This document shows, one piece after another, positions 63,579-64,000 of a stretch of DNA of 64,000 bases. This stretch comes from Novosphingobium aureum. Its GTDB lineage: Bacteria > Pseudomonadota > Alphaproteobacteria > Sphingomonadales > Sphingomonadaceae. A model generated the notes under the pieces. That model worked only from the letters and a program-made list of their open reading frames with translations. It did no database searches and was not told the DNA's origin. The translations under genes and the position numbers were made by a program. Position 1 is the stretch's first letter. Each line of letters opens with the position of its first letter. Location of the stretch: assembly GCF_015865035.1 (NCBI RefSeq), contig NZ_JADZGI010000001.1, positions 1,984,001 to 2,048,000 on the forward strand, given 5' to 3'.

Positions 63579-64000
63579 GCCAAGCGGACAAGGCGAAGCG
63601 CAAGCAACCGGCACGAAAGGGCAAGGGACTTGCCCAGCCACAAGAACGGACTGTGACGATCCCCTGTCCCGATACCGAAAGCGACGAAGAGGCGAACCGT
63701 ATTCTGGCGCGGGAAGTTCCTGGCTGGGAAAAGCTCGATCACGACGAGCGGGCAGAGCTGCTGCGGTTGATCCGAGATCATCGCAAGCGCGGCGCACCGG
63801 CAAAGGTCACGATGACGCGCAAGAGCGATGGCGGCTGGAGCATCGAACCGACCGGCACAAGCGAAATGCTGGCGCTGCTCAAGCTGCACGAAACCTTTTC
63901 GGCCAATTCCATCGACCCGGTAAATGCGCGGGCCTCCGAACTGCTCAAATATCTCGGTTCAGTCGGAGCGGACAATGAAGCGCGCTACAATGCTGCGCTG
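63575..64000 (+). CDS. Hypothetical protein, 3' end beyond the window
   Basis: ATG 63575 overlaps the previous stop (ATGA). The frame stays open to base 64000 (142 codons). The first residues are basic (MSQADKAKRKQPARKGKG), followed by charged, predominantly helical sequence (ILAREVPGWEKLDHDERAELLRLIRDHRKRG). No domain is recognised. It continues the tightly overlapping gene string of the element. Confidence 0.6.
   Translation, partial: MSQADKAKRKQPARKGKGLAQPQERTVTIPCPDTESDEEANRILAREVPGWEKLDHDERAELLRLIRDHRKRGAPAKVTMTRKSDGGWSIEPTGTSEMLALLKLHETFSANSIDPVNARASELLKYLGSVGADNEARYNAAL

Overview
The window is about 64 kb of GC-rich alphaproteobacterial chromosome. Gene content points to the Sphingomonadales, probably a Novosphingobium-like genus: many TonB-dependent receptors, a PhaR repressor, a dnaK-dnaJ pair, a PDH E2/E3 operon and a DcaP-type porin. 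This is inferred from gene families and order; no 16S rRNA or other marker is in view. There are no complete tRNA or rRNA genes and no CRISPR arrays.

Layout. 1-17.5 kb is housekeeping: the dnaK 3' part, dnaJ, a patatin-like protein (minus strand), radA, cvpA, an IscU-like scaffold, an MHS-type MFS carrier overlapping alr, phaR, proS, a DUF805 protein, an M28 peptidase and rnr. 17.5-21.7 kb holds a UspA gene and the PDH E2 - two hotdog thioesterases - lipoamide dehydrogenase operon. 21.7-35 kb is a short-chain acid (acetate/propionate) module. It contains prpE, a GNAT acetyltransferase, an MHS carrier and a DcaP-like porin on the minus strand, divergent from acs and a LuxR-type response regulator. 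A 1115-residue kinase with a sodium/solute-symporter sensor domain converges on that regulator (CrbS/CrbR type). 35.2-38.2 kb is a TPP riboswitch driving a TonB receptor and tenA. 38.4-44.8 kb is a seven-gene minus-strand sulfur cluster: SLC13 permease, Rrf2 regulator, sulfate-binding lipoprotein, CysT, CysW, CysA and a YezD-like small protein. 45.2-52.5 kb has an RBBP9-like hydrolase, a TonB receptor, and an iron-siderophore pair (TonB receptor plus PepSY protein) behind two Fur-box-like palindromes. 52.8-58.6 kb encodes a 1907-residue autotransporter built from NSGTI-type repeats.

From about 59.1 kb to the end there is an integrated element. It has a P4-type tyrosine integrase next to repeat sequences that look like an attachment region, AT-rich unknown cargo, small HTH proteins, a replication-protein-like gene and a tightly overlapping gene string that runs off the window. 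Three of its genes are broken by single-base-scale lesions: TAA in the integrase, TAG in the AlpA-like protein, and a G6 frameshift in a winged-helix protein. The chromosomal genes in the rest of the window look intact.

The most interesting points are these. The acetate module combines SSS-type sensing with a possible lysine-acetylation brake. The paired thioesterases lie inside the PDH operon, and one has lost the conserved Asp. The Shine-Dalgarno sequence of the TPP-controlled receptor sits inside the aptamer. The sulfur cluster has its own four-Cys Rrf2 regulator. The integrated element shows a concentration of disabling mutations.
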